Assembly: GCA_015501585.1 (NCBI GenBank)
Contig: JADNRY010001082.1
Location: 1 to 17,427, forward strand
DNA length: 17,427 nucleotides
Reading direction: 5' to 3'
From: Rhodocollybia butyracea
Taxonomy: Eukaryota; Basidiomycota; Agaricomycetes; Agaricales; Omphalotaceae
Shown: piece by piece, positions 1-10,311 of the stretch
Layout: each line of letters starts with the position of its first letter
Position numbering within the stretch: position 1 is the first letter of the stretch
The notes under the pieces: generated by a model
The model's input: the letters and a program-made list of their open reading frames with translations, nothing else
Told to the model about the DNA's origin: nothing
Database searches by the model: none
Position numbers and translations under genes: made by a program

Positions 1-140
1 GTCGCGGTAGAGGTAGAGGTAGAAGTACGCGGACATCGATCGAAGAAGGACGTATTGGACGACCATCGGCCGTCAGAGAAGAGACAAGATACCTTCCATC
101 GAAGGTGACCAAAGGGCGAGGAGACGGGAACCGGAAGTAG
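1..140 (+). CDS. C-terminal tail of an Arg/Gly-rich protein (partial, 5' end outside window)
   Basis: Read from base 3, the plus strand gives an open frame of 45 codons ending in TAG at 138-140. It opens with alternating Arg-Gly (RGRGRGRS) and continues as a basic, charged tail (IEEGRIGRPSAVREETRY, then KVTKGRGDGNRK). Short RG repeats at a C-terminus are common in RNA-binding proteins such as Sm/LSm and RGG-box proteins, but no fold is visible here, so the protein cannot be named. The open frame right up to the window edge, the RG periodicity and the lack of coding signal after the stop support a gene end rather than chance. The sequence after the stop is taken as 3' UTR. Confidence 0.5.
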   Translation, partial: RGRGRGRSTRTSIEEGRIGRPSAVREETRYLPSKVTKGRGDGNRK

Positions 141-1714
141 CATGAGCTCACAAATTTTGCAAAAGAGCTGTAACATATACTCGTATATTTGTCAAAGTGA
201 AAAGTTGTTAGATCAGCCAAATAGTATGGATTGATCAATACTTTCTTCCACCAACTCAATTTGTCGATCCAATCATCCCAATGATGATCCAATTCTCCCA
301 GAAATAAGGTCGTCGATACTACGTGTGGTAATCCCCGACTCTGACCGAAGGAAGAGAGGGTCTTGTACCCCGCGATCGAGCCAAAAAAAACTTTTTTTGT
401 AACTAAAGGAAATAGTTTCTCATCACGTTACTTTAAGCTCCACAAATTTGAAACGACCGCGTTTAGGCGTTTTCAGTGTTCACGCGTATATCCTGCTGTT
501 GAATGTTCAACCGACGACGATGTCTAGAATATCAATGAATAATTTTGTCAATTTAAATCACTACATTGTACATGTACAATCCCCATATAACAATCCATGC
601 ACTTTCATGTGCTTCAACTAAAACCGCTCAGTAACCAATCTTGAACCAATCAGTAAAAGGGGCCGAATATTTTTAAGCATGCCGTTACAACCCATGAACA
701 TGAGTTTAGAAATTCGCTGTTGTCTGCGTTGATGAAAGCAGTACTAACGTCAGTTCCAGTAATGACCCACGTTCTTTCCGAGAACATACTTCAGACTCTT
801 AGACTTTAAAAAGATTCAACAGCTGATTGGTGGAAACTCTGTAGGATTTGTTGTATAATATGCTGAAGTCTGAAGGAGACACACCTCAAGAAATTGATGA
901 GGCGGAAGGGGTCAAGGATGAAGCATATGCGCTTGATGAATAAGTGGCATCTGGAACTACTGAGCTGGAGTCAATGACGTTCCACACACTTTGGTAACAC
1001 TGAAAGTGATAAAGCTGACCATGAGCGAAAGAAATCATAACCATTAGTCCAAGTGGAAGTTGATTTTAGTCTTGGGTGCTGAATATCTACCTGATTCTGT
1101 CTGTCTACGCACTCTACAGTTTGGTAAGAAACTCTGCAAGAGCCATCATGAAGTGGGACAACCCCAACCACCAGTGCTTTCAGTGGCAGTGCCGCCGCTG
1201 AGCCTTTCACTGGTAGGGGTTGTTGGCTAGCCATGGAACATGAGTCATCGGAGGCAAGATCGGAGGACAACATTCAGGAAAGTCCATCATAGGAGACGTC
1301 CTGTGCTGATATTATAAAAGCTAACTTCCTTTACGGTCAACGGACACAAAGAGATAGTGCGACAATGTTGAGTGATGAACATAAGCACAAAGAATGAGGA
1401 GCGGATTTCGGACCAAAATAAACTTGGTAGCTAAACTCGAGTCTCGGCCACGTTCGCTCATCCACCTACTGCTATGACACTCGCCGTAGAGATATTAATA
1501 TGATAATGGGGCAAGCGGACTGTAGCTGGTGAGTTGCACTGGAGTCGGGGATTGCCGCGAGAGCGGCGCTAAGGATTGATAAGTAAATGTTCCAATGTTT
1601 GATGGACTTTTGATCTACACGTGAGCTTGTTCTAAACTAACAAGCCGACCATTTTTTCTTGTCGCGTCCGACGTGATACTAGTCTCCATCCCGTTATTAT
1701 CCAGCTTTCTCATC
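141..1714. other. Long intergenic stretch without a supportable gene
   Basis: Both strands were read in all frames. Only short open frames appear. On the plus strand these are 24 codons from 734 and an acidic 27-residue frame at 860-943 (starting MLKSEGDTPQEIDEAEG); on the minus strand there is a 100-residue frame at 1273-971. None resembles a known family or joins its neighbours through convincing splice sites. Two CCAAT boxes lie close together near 636-650, and a TATAAAAG sequence lies near 1313-1320, about 400 bases before the phosphatase start. These could mark a short or non-coding transcript, but nothing shows it. The left part is presumably the 3' UTR of the upstream gene and the right part the promoter of the phosphatase gene. 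Confidence 0.5.
1618..1623. promoter_or_regulatory. CACGTG E-box ahead of the phosphatase gene
   Basis: A perfect CACGTG palindrome lies 92 bases before the chosen ATG at 1715. bHLH regulators bind this core in fungi. The same hexamer occurs upstream of the FNT gene and the sugar transporter. It is a weak prediction from a six-base match. Confidence 0.25.
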
Positions 1715-3583
1715 ATGGCCCAATACACACACTCTGGTCAGCCAATACTGGAACCAGCAGACAGACTGGAACGACTCGCGTCGCAGCATCACATTAGTGA
1801 ATACAGCTGCCTTAAATACGGGCCTGCAGGATATCCTGGCAGATACGTTCCATTGTCTGTGCAATCCCCGGAAACTTTCAAAGAGCTTCGTGCACGTCAG
1901 GCTGAATGGTCAAACGCAAAAGCCTGGTGGTACAGCGAAAACTCAAAAACAATGTCCCCAATTGTCCTAGGCCCTTCGGGAGCTGATACGCCTTCAGATG
2001 GCCTCACACAGCAATTGTCTGCAGCAATGGACGAGCAATTGCCAACCGAAGGAAATTCTGTCCGATCCTTTTCTATGGCTGCCCATCCTATCAAAACTTC
2101 GTTGTCACATCCCATAAAGTAAGTCTTGTAGTTTTTGTATTAAGTTCCAAACTGACACAATTCACCAAGTATATCTGCTATAATACCTCCAGAAATACTT
2201 GCTATAATTTCTTCGCATCTAATGTTCACGTCTTCCGGCGCCTCTGCTAGTACTCAGCCCACTGTTTTCGAAGTTCCGTCTCCCTTCACCTTAGATCGCT
2301 TCATTATTGCACATTCACAGGCCCAATCATCCGCACACTCACATCGAAATTCTACACTACCTCCACCCTTTCCGGTAGATGCACCTCTAAGTCCCCATCT
2401 CCGTACTCGTTCTCACGTCTCCGAAGCATTACAAGCTGCGATAAATTCCGGAATCAAATCCGGTGCTAACGCACTCTCCGGGGATGACACAGAACCTCGT
2501 ACCACCTTCCATTCCAATGGTTCCTCCGTCTCAATTTCCATTTCGCTGAAGCCGCTGCACCGAACGACTTCCGAGTCAGCGCCTTCCAATCCGGAAACGC
2601 AGCCCTCGGTGGAGCCTTTGGATCTTCCTTCTGAAGCAACTTCAGAAACTGGTCCACCAACGAATGCAGAGCTTCAAGCAGAAGCGCAACTACCAACGGT
2701 GGACTCAGCCCCTGCTCCTCAACCAACAACTGCACCATCTTTCTTTTTAGGGAACTTGTTTCTGTCTTCGTGCCCAGGCAAAAAAGGTGAGCTTTTGTTT
2801 TGCTGCTAACCAAATGATCGCTCATTTTCAATGTACTAGTCCGGCTGCAGGGACCTGTGAAAGGTCGTTCAGCAGTATGTCGCGATCTTTCCACCGACCT
2901 TCAACGTATGAAGGACCTTGGAGTGGGTTGTGTCGTATGGTGAGTCCCTCGTAACTTGAACCAAGGTTTACAATGCTCACCTGGTAGAACAGCTGTCTCG
3001 ATGATACTGAGCTCGAATTTTTGGGCGCTCCTTGGCCCGAATATCAGACTGCAACCAACAAAATTGGTCTCGACGTTCTGCGCCTCCCTACACCTGAAGG
3101 ACTTGCCCCCTCGCTGTCTCCTGCACTCCTAGATGAACAACTTACAACTCTCATTCAACGTTACACCTTACGAGGAATACCTGTCCTCGTCCACTGTAGA
3201 GGGGGTGTAGGTCAGTGCACTTGGCTTATCTCGTCATGTACCCGCTAAACATCACTAACAGGAAGGGCCGGTGTGATTTCCGCCTGTTGGATCATCAAAG
3301 TTAGTAAAGATCGTCTTCTTTCCGAGAGTTCATGGAACTCAACTTGTCTCTACAGCTCGGACTGTGCGGTTGGCTCGACAGCGCGTTCAGTCCATCGACC
3401 CCCACGCTAGATTCCAACGTGACGTCACCACAAACCTTGCTCAAGCAAGACGCCCTAGAACTTGTCGAAAAGGTTATTGCAGTTGTACGGCGAAGGCGAA
3501 GTCCAAAAGCTGTTGAAACTTTCGAACAAGCACAGTTTCTTTTGGATTTCATAGAACATCTCAGATCGTTGCATATCGATTAA
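1715..3583 (+). CDS. Dual-specificity / CDKN3-like protein phosphatase
   Basis: Six exons (1715-2118, 2170-2786, 2840-2939, 2993-3210, 3262-3299, 3356-3583) join in frame to 534 aa. The five introns are 51-56 nt with GTRNGT-like donors; the first holds a CTGAC branch point. The ATG at 1715 has A at -3 and G at +4. Residues 1-134 are a polar N-terminus. A short hydrophobic patch follows (PPEILAIISSHL, ~140-152), then a Ser/Pro/Thr-rich linker to about residue 335. The catalytic domain fills the rest: GPVKGRSAVCRDL, the CCLDDTELEFLG strand, and the P-loop HCRGGVGRAG with nucleophile Cys442 and Arg448 (C-x5-R). The C-terminal helices contain a basic RRRRSPKAVETFEQAQFLLDF stretch. The P-loop is split by the 3211-3261 intron. 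A Glu (409) stands where the general-acid Asp is expected. Known relatives dephosphorylate Ser/Thr/Tyr residues on cell-cycle proteins; the substrate here is unknown. No frame errors were seen. Confidence 0.88.
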
Positions 3584-3966
3584 AATCATCAACCGTGCTC
3601 TATTTTTCGAAGGTAACTCATAGCGTGATTTTATTGCATTGTTTAATGTTTTCGGTCTCAAGGCACCATTCTTCTGCAATACCCTTCATTTGCATGATAC
3701 CTACTGTAGCAATAGTTTTGGCGTTCATCCCTAACTTATTCAATATGTTGATCTTTTCTCGTCTTGTCTGGAACCATGTTCTTAATTCAGCCCAAATTTC
3801 AGCACAGCTCCTCCTTGACATAGTTCAAGAATACCGGATGTTGTTCATCGATCTGGAAGCCCGGTTTGGAGTATCCGGCTAGGGGATTCCTTCCCCTCTT
3901 TCAAGTCCTTAAAGTCAGCTGTCATTCACACATAACATTTAATCCGAACTATTCTGGTGTGGCTGT

Positions 3967-3972
3967 CACGTG
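3967..3972. promoter_or_regulatory. CACGTG E-box upstream of the FNT gene
   Basis: A perfect CACGTG lies about 350 bases before the FNT start codon. It is a possible bHLH site, predicted from the core match only. Confidence 0.2.
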
Positions 3973-4006
3973 GGAATTGCTTATCCGAACCGAAATATGG
4001 TCATTT

Positions 4007-4012
4007 TTATCA
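4007..4012 (-). promoter_or_regulatory. HGATAR-type GATA-factor site (distal)
   Basis: The minus strand reads TGATAA, which fits the HGATAR core bound by fungal AreA/Nit2-type nitrogen regulators. Such control would make sense for a nitrite transporter. A six-base match this common is weak evidence on its own. Confidence 0.2.
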
Positions 4013-4313
4013 GAAGCTTGGAGGGCCCTCGGATTAATGAGACTGAGCACACTTCAGTATTACTCACCCTCAGGGACTGGGTACAAACTGCTTAAACAGT
4101 CGAAATGTATCCACAATCTACACCTTAAGTACATCGCAGAGCCTGTGTATTCTCACCCTCCCGAGAGCCTGATTCTACACCTCTCCCCACGCCGCAACTC
4201 ATGTTTGTCCGCAAAATGCTCCTCAGTTTGATCAAGTTACAAATCGAGGAAACGTCAAGAATTTCGTGAGAAGTCGATTTCCTTCAATTCCGTCGCAACT
4301 CTTTGCCCAGTAC

Positions 4314-4319
4314 TTATCA
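4314..4319 (-). promoter_or_regulatory. HGATAR-type GATA-factor site (proximal)
   Basis: This is a second TGATAA on the minus strand, only a few bases before the FNT ATG at 4323. The position is very close to the start for a promoter element, so it may be chance. Confidence 0.15.
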
Positions 4320-4322
4320 CCT

Positions 4323-5770
4323 ATGGATCCCTTGCAAAGCACCCTCAAGCCAGATGAAGTTACTTTCGCATTTGTTCAGCAAGGTGTTGCAAAGCACCGG
4401 ATGAGGTACGACATAGTTTTCTTCAAAGCGGTGAGCTTGGTGTACAGCCCTTTGTCCAGTTAGGATTTGACAAAGTAATCGCAGGTACTAGCGGGTCTCA
4501 TGCTGTCCTTTGGGCCCTCATGAATGAGTTGGTGCAGGATGGTACCCCAGCTTTGTCTGCAGCAACAGGTAATCCTGCAATACCGAAACTTTTGGGGGGC
4601 TTCGTTTTTCCTTCAGGATTCGTGCTGTACCTCCTTTTCCCTTAAATCCCTATGCTCTTCAGTTTGAATAAATTCTACATAGGATTCCAATGCTAGGCTT
4701 GGAGCTTTTGACGAGCAACATGATGGTGGGTACTACTTATCCTGGCGAATAACTACCGTGATGTGGCTAATATCAATTAGGTATTCCCAATAGCTATCGC
4801 GAGCGGAGCCATCCCTTGGTGGAGTCTTCTAGTCAACTGGATCATTGGTCCGTTTCTACTTTTTTCAGGTGCGGCTGTTTCTGACTTCGCACAGTTACGT
4901 TTGGTAATCTAGCAGGAAGTCTTTTCTCTGGTAAAAGCCTTTATATTTATCTTGATTCAAGCGGGGATCCTAATTACATTTTCATACAGCTGCTCTGTTA
5001 GTGCGATGTATGTCTCAGTTTACCCTTTCAACCATTCTGTTACTCCGCTGATTATACTGGTCACCAGTCAGTGCAATCCTTTCTTCGGAACCGTTCGCCA
5101 CAGGGGTTCAGACATTCGCAATGTAAGGCCAGACGCTGAGATGTATCACGACACTGACCCTCTACATAGCAAAAAGGCAGTCACTCCATCTTTTCTGCAA
5201 ATATTCCTGAGAGGTATAGGCTGCAATATTTTAGTCTGTATTGCAATATGGGTATGAATCTCTCGCTGCCAAACCCACTCTGAGATATGTTATTAACGTG
5301 CCAATAGCTTTCCGTAGGAGCAAAGGAGACTGTTTCAAAGGTATGGATTTTGGTTGGACAAACGTAGTGTCATTAAGGTATTTTATAACAGTTGATCGCC
5401 ATATGGATTCCTATTTGGGTTTTCGTTGCCTGCTCTTTTGATCATGGTTGGTCATTTATTCTTGTAATTCGCTTTTTCGAGACTTTGTGCTTTTTGCAGT
5501 CATCGCCAACATGTTCTATATTCCTTTGGGAATTTTATTCGACGCCCCTTCTCTAACAGTCGATTCCTACATTCGAAAGTGAGTATTTGCAAAGCTCATT
5601 TCACACTTCTTGACCAATAGTTGAATACTAGATCTCTCATTGCGACCTACCTTGGAAACATTGTCGGAGCCTTCATTGTCTGGGGTCCGGCAGTCTATTT
5701 CTACGTTTGGAATTCAGAAAACAAAATTCAGGAGACTGAAGAGGGATCTCTTACCAAGAGTGACGAATGA
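4323..5770 (+). CDS. Formate/nitrite transporter (FNT family), one frameshift
   Basis: FNT proteins are pentameric channels in the membrane that pass nitrite or formate. Twelve exons can be joined by eye (4323-4430, 4485-4626, 4683-4725, 4781-4847, 4895-4930, 4990-5007, 5068-5122, 5170-5251, 5308-5340, 5392-5446, 5500-5578, 5632-5770). They total 857 nt. Restoring one base near 4510-4517 makes 858 nt, or 285 aa, the usual size. Family signatures in order: KHRMRYDIVFFKA then VLAGLMLSFG in the first helix; LELLTSNMMVFPIA; VTFGNLAGSLF; IFLRGIGCNILVCIAIW; and FDHVIANMFYIPLGI with the conserved central His. The C-terminal helix is followed by a short acidic tail. The break is at TTTGGGCCC: VLAGLMLSFG runs in one frame, and LMNELVQDG in the next. 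Nitrite and formate cannot be told apart from sequence. The start is the only ATG before the conserved region, in a weak context. Confidence 0.85.
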
Positions 5771-6240
5771 GTTGTTGGATTTGATTTTCATATCCATGTT
5801 CGTGATCTACTTAGCTATTATAGGGTTGTAGTTGCATCGGCATCCTTTGCCCTCTCTTTCCGCCATCATATAGAGGACAACCGGAAATACACTCGTTCTT
5901 TCCACTGCTCGCTCTTGATGAGGCATATTCCAAAAAAAAAAACTCCCGCGTTCGAAACTTGCAAAGATGATTAGATGCACATGAGATACGCAGCTTTGAT
6001 CACCTAACATTGTACTATATTTCCATCCACTAAAGAACACCGGCGATTTAGCCCAAAGAAAATGCAAGAAAAGACTGTGAGACGGTTTGTACGGCATTAA
6101 GTTAGATTCAAACATAATGGGAGGAAGGGAGGGAGTAAGCAGGCGAGGATGTTGGAGGGTATAGCAAACAAAAAGCGATATAGCATGGCAAACGAAAGAA
6201 ATCGACAACTATTGGTCCATACATCTATTGATCTTATTCC
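5771..6240. other. Convergent 3' region between the FNT and chitin synthase genes
   Basis: The two genes end towards each other across 470 bases, so this should hold both 3' UTRs. An 11-base A run lies at 5932-5942. A minus-strand open frame at 6208-5807 has no family resemblance and is probably chance. No terminator hairpin or RNA gene was seen. Confidence 0.5.
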
Positions 6241-9200
6241 TTAAAATTTCGTCGCGGGGTCAAGAGGACCTAAAGGTCCATAACGTTCTCGTGCACCTCC
6301 AGGCCAGCTCTTGATGCACCAAATGATGGAGAGGTAGGTGTATTGGTAGGAGAAGTAGATCGTGTTAGTGGGGCGTAACCATTGTGCGTAGCAGCGAGTT
6401 GCGTAGATGAACCGTTATCTGAAAGCTGATAACGGGTGTATAGGCTGGGGTGGACACTGGGGACGGCTGACGATCGTCGAAACCAGATTCTAACATCGCT
6501 TCCAACTCGCTTGCATCAACGATCTTCGCCGATTCCAGTCGTCGATCCTCTGGCAATATCAAGCCAACAGGAGGAGGAGGATACTGTGAACTTTCCTCGT
6601 TGTAGCCGCCGATCTGCATGCCCCAATGATCATCTTCTGAAGAAACGATCGAAAATGAATCAGATCCATCGTACTGACTGCGCACATCTCGGGCACTGAG
6701 CAGATCGTCTTGGCCAACAACGTATCCTGCAGGATGCTGCCTCTCAAACTCCCTACGTCTACGTTCTTCACGGCGGATCTTGCGGAGTCGAGACCGCTCC
6801 CAGTCCTCCCATCTCCGCAATGGAACACTTTCATTGTTCAATTTTTTGCTACCAACACTATGGTCGACCTGTTTCGCTTCACCTTCCACTTTCCTGTAGA
6901 AAGCAAGTCAAATGTGTTTATATAATAACCTAGGATGAATTATTACCTCGTCTCACCCCAAGTAAAGTCGTCGAAATGCCAAAACGCATAGAGTGGCAGT
7001 ACGAAATTCCACACAGGAAGAGCGGCCAGATAGATCAGCATCCAAAAGCAGTATACGACTTTGCCAGTCGTAATCAGAATGAGGATACCAGGAAGGCCAA
7101 GGACTGAAATAAGGAGGAGAAGTGGAATGGCCTGTTCGAACGTTTTTGGAGGGTCAATAGCCATTCCCGCAATCAATGTGTATGTGAGCGAGATCGCAAT
7201 TGGAAGCACTACCGTACCAAGTAGATCCATAAATACCACAAACTGCATGCTGAAGCAGAAAGTGCCACATAAATCGCGGACGAGTACAAGTTCCATGAGA
7301 TTATGTACGGTGGAATTGATCCACCGCCGCCGTTGTGAAAGTAACATTTTAAAAGTGTCAGGTACAACGGTCTTACACCGTGCTTGGGGAAGGAACATCA
7401 TCTTACGGTTAGGAAATGTTCTGAGAAGGATGGTGTCAAGAACCGATCCTCTCCAAGAAGGAGTAAATTCTTTTGATGCAAGGTTGTTACGTCATTCTGG
7501 CTGTACTGCTTTACGATCTCGGGTTTGATGATGAGAGGAATCCAGTCGTCACCACTTGTCTTTCTGGCCTTCAGACGGAACATGGAAAAACAACCGGGAA
7601 GACACGTAACACCACCAAATGCTGCTTCGAAGGCTTTGGCCATTTGGTGGGAAATAAAATACTCGAACACCTGAATGGCTGTAACCCAGCTCTGGCGTTT
7701 GTTGGCGATACGAGTTTCTCCACAGCAGCCCATGATCATCTGGTCGTTGTGCATACAGTTGACCAGCGCTCCAAGGGATTCAGGGAAGACTTTTGTATCC
7801 GCATCAACCTGTTATGCACAATGAGTCGAGAGAAGCGGTTACAACTGGGCAGAGTATCACACACCATAAGAACAACTTCGAAGAAATCAGGAGTGACTCC
7901 CATGAGAATGTGCATTTTCCGGAAGAGATCGAAATCCAAAGGCGACATCCGATCATTGTATGTCACCCGAGAGAAAAAGTTCATCAAGATGAGCTGGCTG
8001 TCTCGCTTTCCCCGGTTTCCAGCTTTTTTCCCAGCGGCAGCCTCAGCTTCTGTACCGCATTTTACGACAATGACCGTAGGCGTACGTCGACCGGCAACAG
8101 CTTGAGGGCATCATTAGCTAAAGCCCTTCCCAGTAAGTGAGATACGCACTGTAATGTCCAGCGTACACCATTGCACGATTGATTGCTTTCTCTCCTGATC
8201 CGACTGCTTCGTACAACATAGGAGTGGGGTTCCCGAACCGGGGATCTGCATCTAATAAAACCAACACAGATATCGGGCGTACTGTTCTTCTCTCCCGCAC
8301 CAGTGATCATCCCATCTGCAACGACAAATATCAGCTTTCGCGAATCGCTGTACGTTGTTCGTGATATTGAGTCAAGTGTTGTTCGCAACGAGTCCTCGCC
8401 TTCAGAATAGCATGTAACGAGGCAAATCGCAAAGAGCTCTGCACCTATTGAAGCTAGACTCATGACCGGAGCGACTGCACTATCCGATGACGAATTAGTG
8501 AGGGTAGTGGAAGATGCGAACGAGCGATCAGACTTGTAGTCCTTCTTTCCAAGTTTCCGCGCGCCACCTCCAGTGCCTGCCCATGGTGCTGTACCTGCTC
8601 TGTTATCTATGGATACATTGGCGCCTTCTGGCATGACAGCTGGACTAATAGCATTTCGATTTAGAGTGTCGCTATCGGGGGCAACAGCGAGACGGCCTGA
8701 AAGGAACCAGCTAAATATGCAGGCCATGATGAAACGGATGAGGACGAGACCAAGAATGACAATGAGGCCAGCATAGAGAATCAACTGAGAAGCAAAGCAT
8801 CCCGGTGTAATTTTGTCGATATTACCGGCATAGTATCGCTGTTTAAGACACGGCACCGCCGATTGGAGGTCTGAACGACTGTAGAACAGCCGGGTGCCAT
8901 CTTTGCCACTAACTGAAACAGTTGTTTGTAGCAAAGTGCGCAAGGCAGCATCTACATCGTCGGTCGGAACGCCGGTTGGATGCATATTCATGTAAGTGGT
9001 CATGTTGAGAACTGCTCCGTCAATGACAAAATAGTTTTGAAGGGCAGTAACCTGTTGCCAAGAATAACCGACGAGGTCACCGTATCCTGCATACCGAGAC
9101 TGGTAAAAGTGGAGGACGAGTTGATATTGCCGAGGGGACAAGATTGGTGTTGGAACAAGGAGCATCCAAGGCAACACGGAAAGAAAGGCCAGAACATGCG

Positions 9201-9772
9201 TTGAAATCTGAAGCGTCTCTATTAAAAAGCTGGGTGATATCCTGGGCTGACGAGGCTTCGGAAAGGGCGAGCAAGTTGACAGGGCTAGACGAGGCGGAAG
9301 ACACATTATAAACATGCCCCAGAACGCCTAAAGTGCCTGGTGCCGAATTGAAACGTAGGAATTGCGTCTGAGTGCTCTGATCCTGTGGACACAGGACCCG
9401 TTGTGCCCCTACTGTTGCAAAACCCACAACTCCACAAAGAATGAGAATGATGATACAGAGCGTCATCTTCTCCCTCCAGGCCTGTCTGACATTTTTATCC
9501 TTCAAGCCGCCTAATGAGCTGAGCAAAAATCCTGGAGCCCAGAACGTCAATACGCGAGAGGTTAACCGCCAGATTTCTGATCCATTATAGTCCGAGCCGG
9601 TAACTGGTGCTGTATGGGAATTTATAAGATCGACTGGTGCCACAGATCGCTCTGGGCGAGTCAGAGTTTTGGCACGGCGTATTGTTGCGCCAGTGGAGGG
9701 AGGGGTTGGGCGAATTGCAGTGGGAATTGGAACGTCAGTAAAGTCAACGTTGGATTGGAAACGAAGGGCCAT
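6241..9772 (-). CDS. Class IV chitin synthase (Chs3-type), with several frameshifts
   Basis: It polymerises UDP-GlcNAc into wall chitin at the plasma membrane. The ATG at 9772 (ATCATGGCC context) opens the MALRF start expected for basidiomycete class IV enzymes. Exons 9772-8150, 8100-7865, 7808-6947 and 6893-6241 are separated by introns of 49, 56 and 53 nt. Order of parts: a polar N-terminus, a membrane-associated stretch (~68-90), a helix at ~103-122, an external cytochrome-b5-like region ([19 protein letters not shown]), another helix ([18 protein letters not shown]), then the catalytic domain. That domain shows [25 protein letters not shown] and QRRRW (7335-7321), followed by C-terminal helices and a Ser/Pro-rich tail ending [14 protein letters not shown]. 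There is no myosin head, which argues against class V/VII. Single-base frame changes lie near 9139, 9070-9090, 8257-8260, 7431-7437, 6420-6428 and 6300-6302. Correcting them gives 3378 nt, about 1125 aa, the normal size. The first two could instead be a 40-nt intron (9100-9139). Confidence 0.88.
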
Positions 9773-9796
9773 GATAAAAGAGAGAAAGGCAAAGTA
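9773..9796 (-). promoter_or_regulatory. Pyrimidine-rich leader of the chitin synthase gene
   Basis: On the minus strand the bases just before the ATG at 9772 are almost all C and T (TTTGCCTTTCTCTCTTTTATC). CT-rich stretches near start sites are typical of well-expressed fungal genes. The exact transcription start cannot be seen. Confidence 0.3.
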
Positions 9797-10311
9797 GGCT
9801 TCGAAAGCGTACTGTTGCACCGGTTGAGGGCAAGAGAAAGTATGAACGTAAGATTTTTCGTGGGATTCATAGAATTCATGCGGAAGTATTATTATTCAAA
9901 TATTCCCAAATCCGCCCTGAACGACAAGTTGTGAAAAAAAAGAAAACTACGTGCATTACTTTTATTTAAGCAAGAAAGAATGAAATGGTAAAAGGATAGA
10001 CTCCGACGAGGTGCGAGTAAAAAAGTCTCTGGAATGCGCGTCCAAGTAACAACATTATGTAAATAAAGTCAGTTGCAAGGAGTCTATATATGATGGAGGG
10101 TATATCGAATTGGTGGCCAATATAACAGGAGGAAAGTAGGTGAAAGAAGCTCGAAGTGTAGAGTTGTCATTGCTTGCATTGTCTTCATTAGAAAAATCAT
10201 ACAGCTGAGCTCCTAAAAGAAGAATTCGCTGCGACTGCGTAGAAAGCTTGGTTAAATGATCGTTGATTTTACCTTCTCAGCCTAGAAAATATCAAAATCC
10301 AGCTTTTATTG
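9773..10311. other. Intergenic: sugar transporter 3' UTR and chitin synthase promoter
   Basis: This 539-base stretch lies between two minus-strand genes. Minus-strand AATAAA hexamers occur at 10310-10305, directly after the transporter stop, and at 9966-9961; either could serve poly(A) addition. CCAAT occurs on both strands around 10108-10126. No further coding signal was found, since open frames here lack family resemblance. Confidence 0.5.

Larger units (their letters stand above)
3584..4322. other. Intergenic: phosphatase 3' UTR and FNT promoter
   Basis: This 739-base stretch joins two plus-strand genes. The open frames in it (for example 3595-3882 and 3866-4231) do not resemble any family and show no conserved motif. 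It holds one CACGTG at 3967-3972 and two minus-strand TGATAA cores at 4007-4012 and 4314-4319. I see no RNA gene or repeat. Confidence 0.5.

Noticed and set aside
971..1273. Minus-strand open frame of 100 codons
   Set aside because: No recognisable motif, no splice partners, and composition does not look like the neighbouring genes; treated as chance.
3866..4231. Plus-strand open frame of 121 codons before the FNT gene, first considered as an N-terminal exon
   Set aside because: It shows no family resemblance, and FNT proteins start close to the conserved KPDEV...MRYD region, which the ATG at 4323 already covers.
4500..5770. Idea that the plus-strand membrane gene is an oligopeptide (OPT) transporter
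   Set aside because: Spliced motifs (TSNMMVFP, GCNILVCIAIW, FDHVIANMF) are those of the FNT family and the corrected length is about 285 aa, far too short for OPT.
5807..6208. Minus-strand open frame of 133 codons in the convergent 3' region
   Set aside because: It lies in the expected 3' UTRs, and its sequence looks like no known protein.
7473..8105. Plus-strand open frame of 210 codons
   Set aside because: It is antisense to the conserved catalytic domain of the chitin synthase, so it is a shadow frame.
8250..8265. Programmed ribosomal frameshift in the chitin synthase
   Set aside because: No slippery heptamer with a following structure was seen, and five other frame changes in the same gene go in both directions.
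6241..9772. Chitin synthase as a decayed pseudogene
   Set aside because: All catalytic motifs and splice sites are intact, no substitution-type nonsense codon is evident, and similar one-base errors occur in two unrelated genes; sequence error is the simpler explanation, though not proven.
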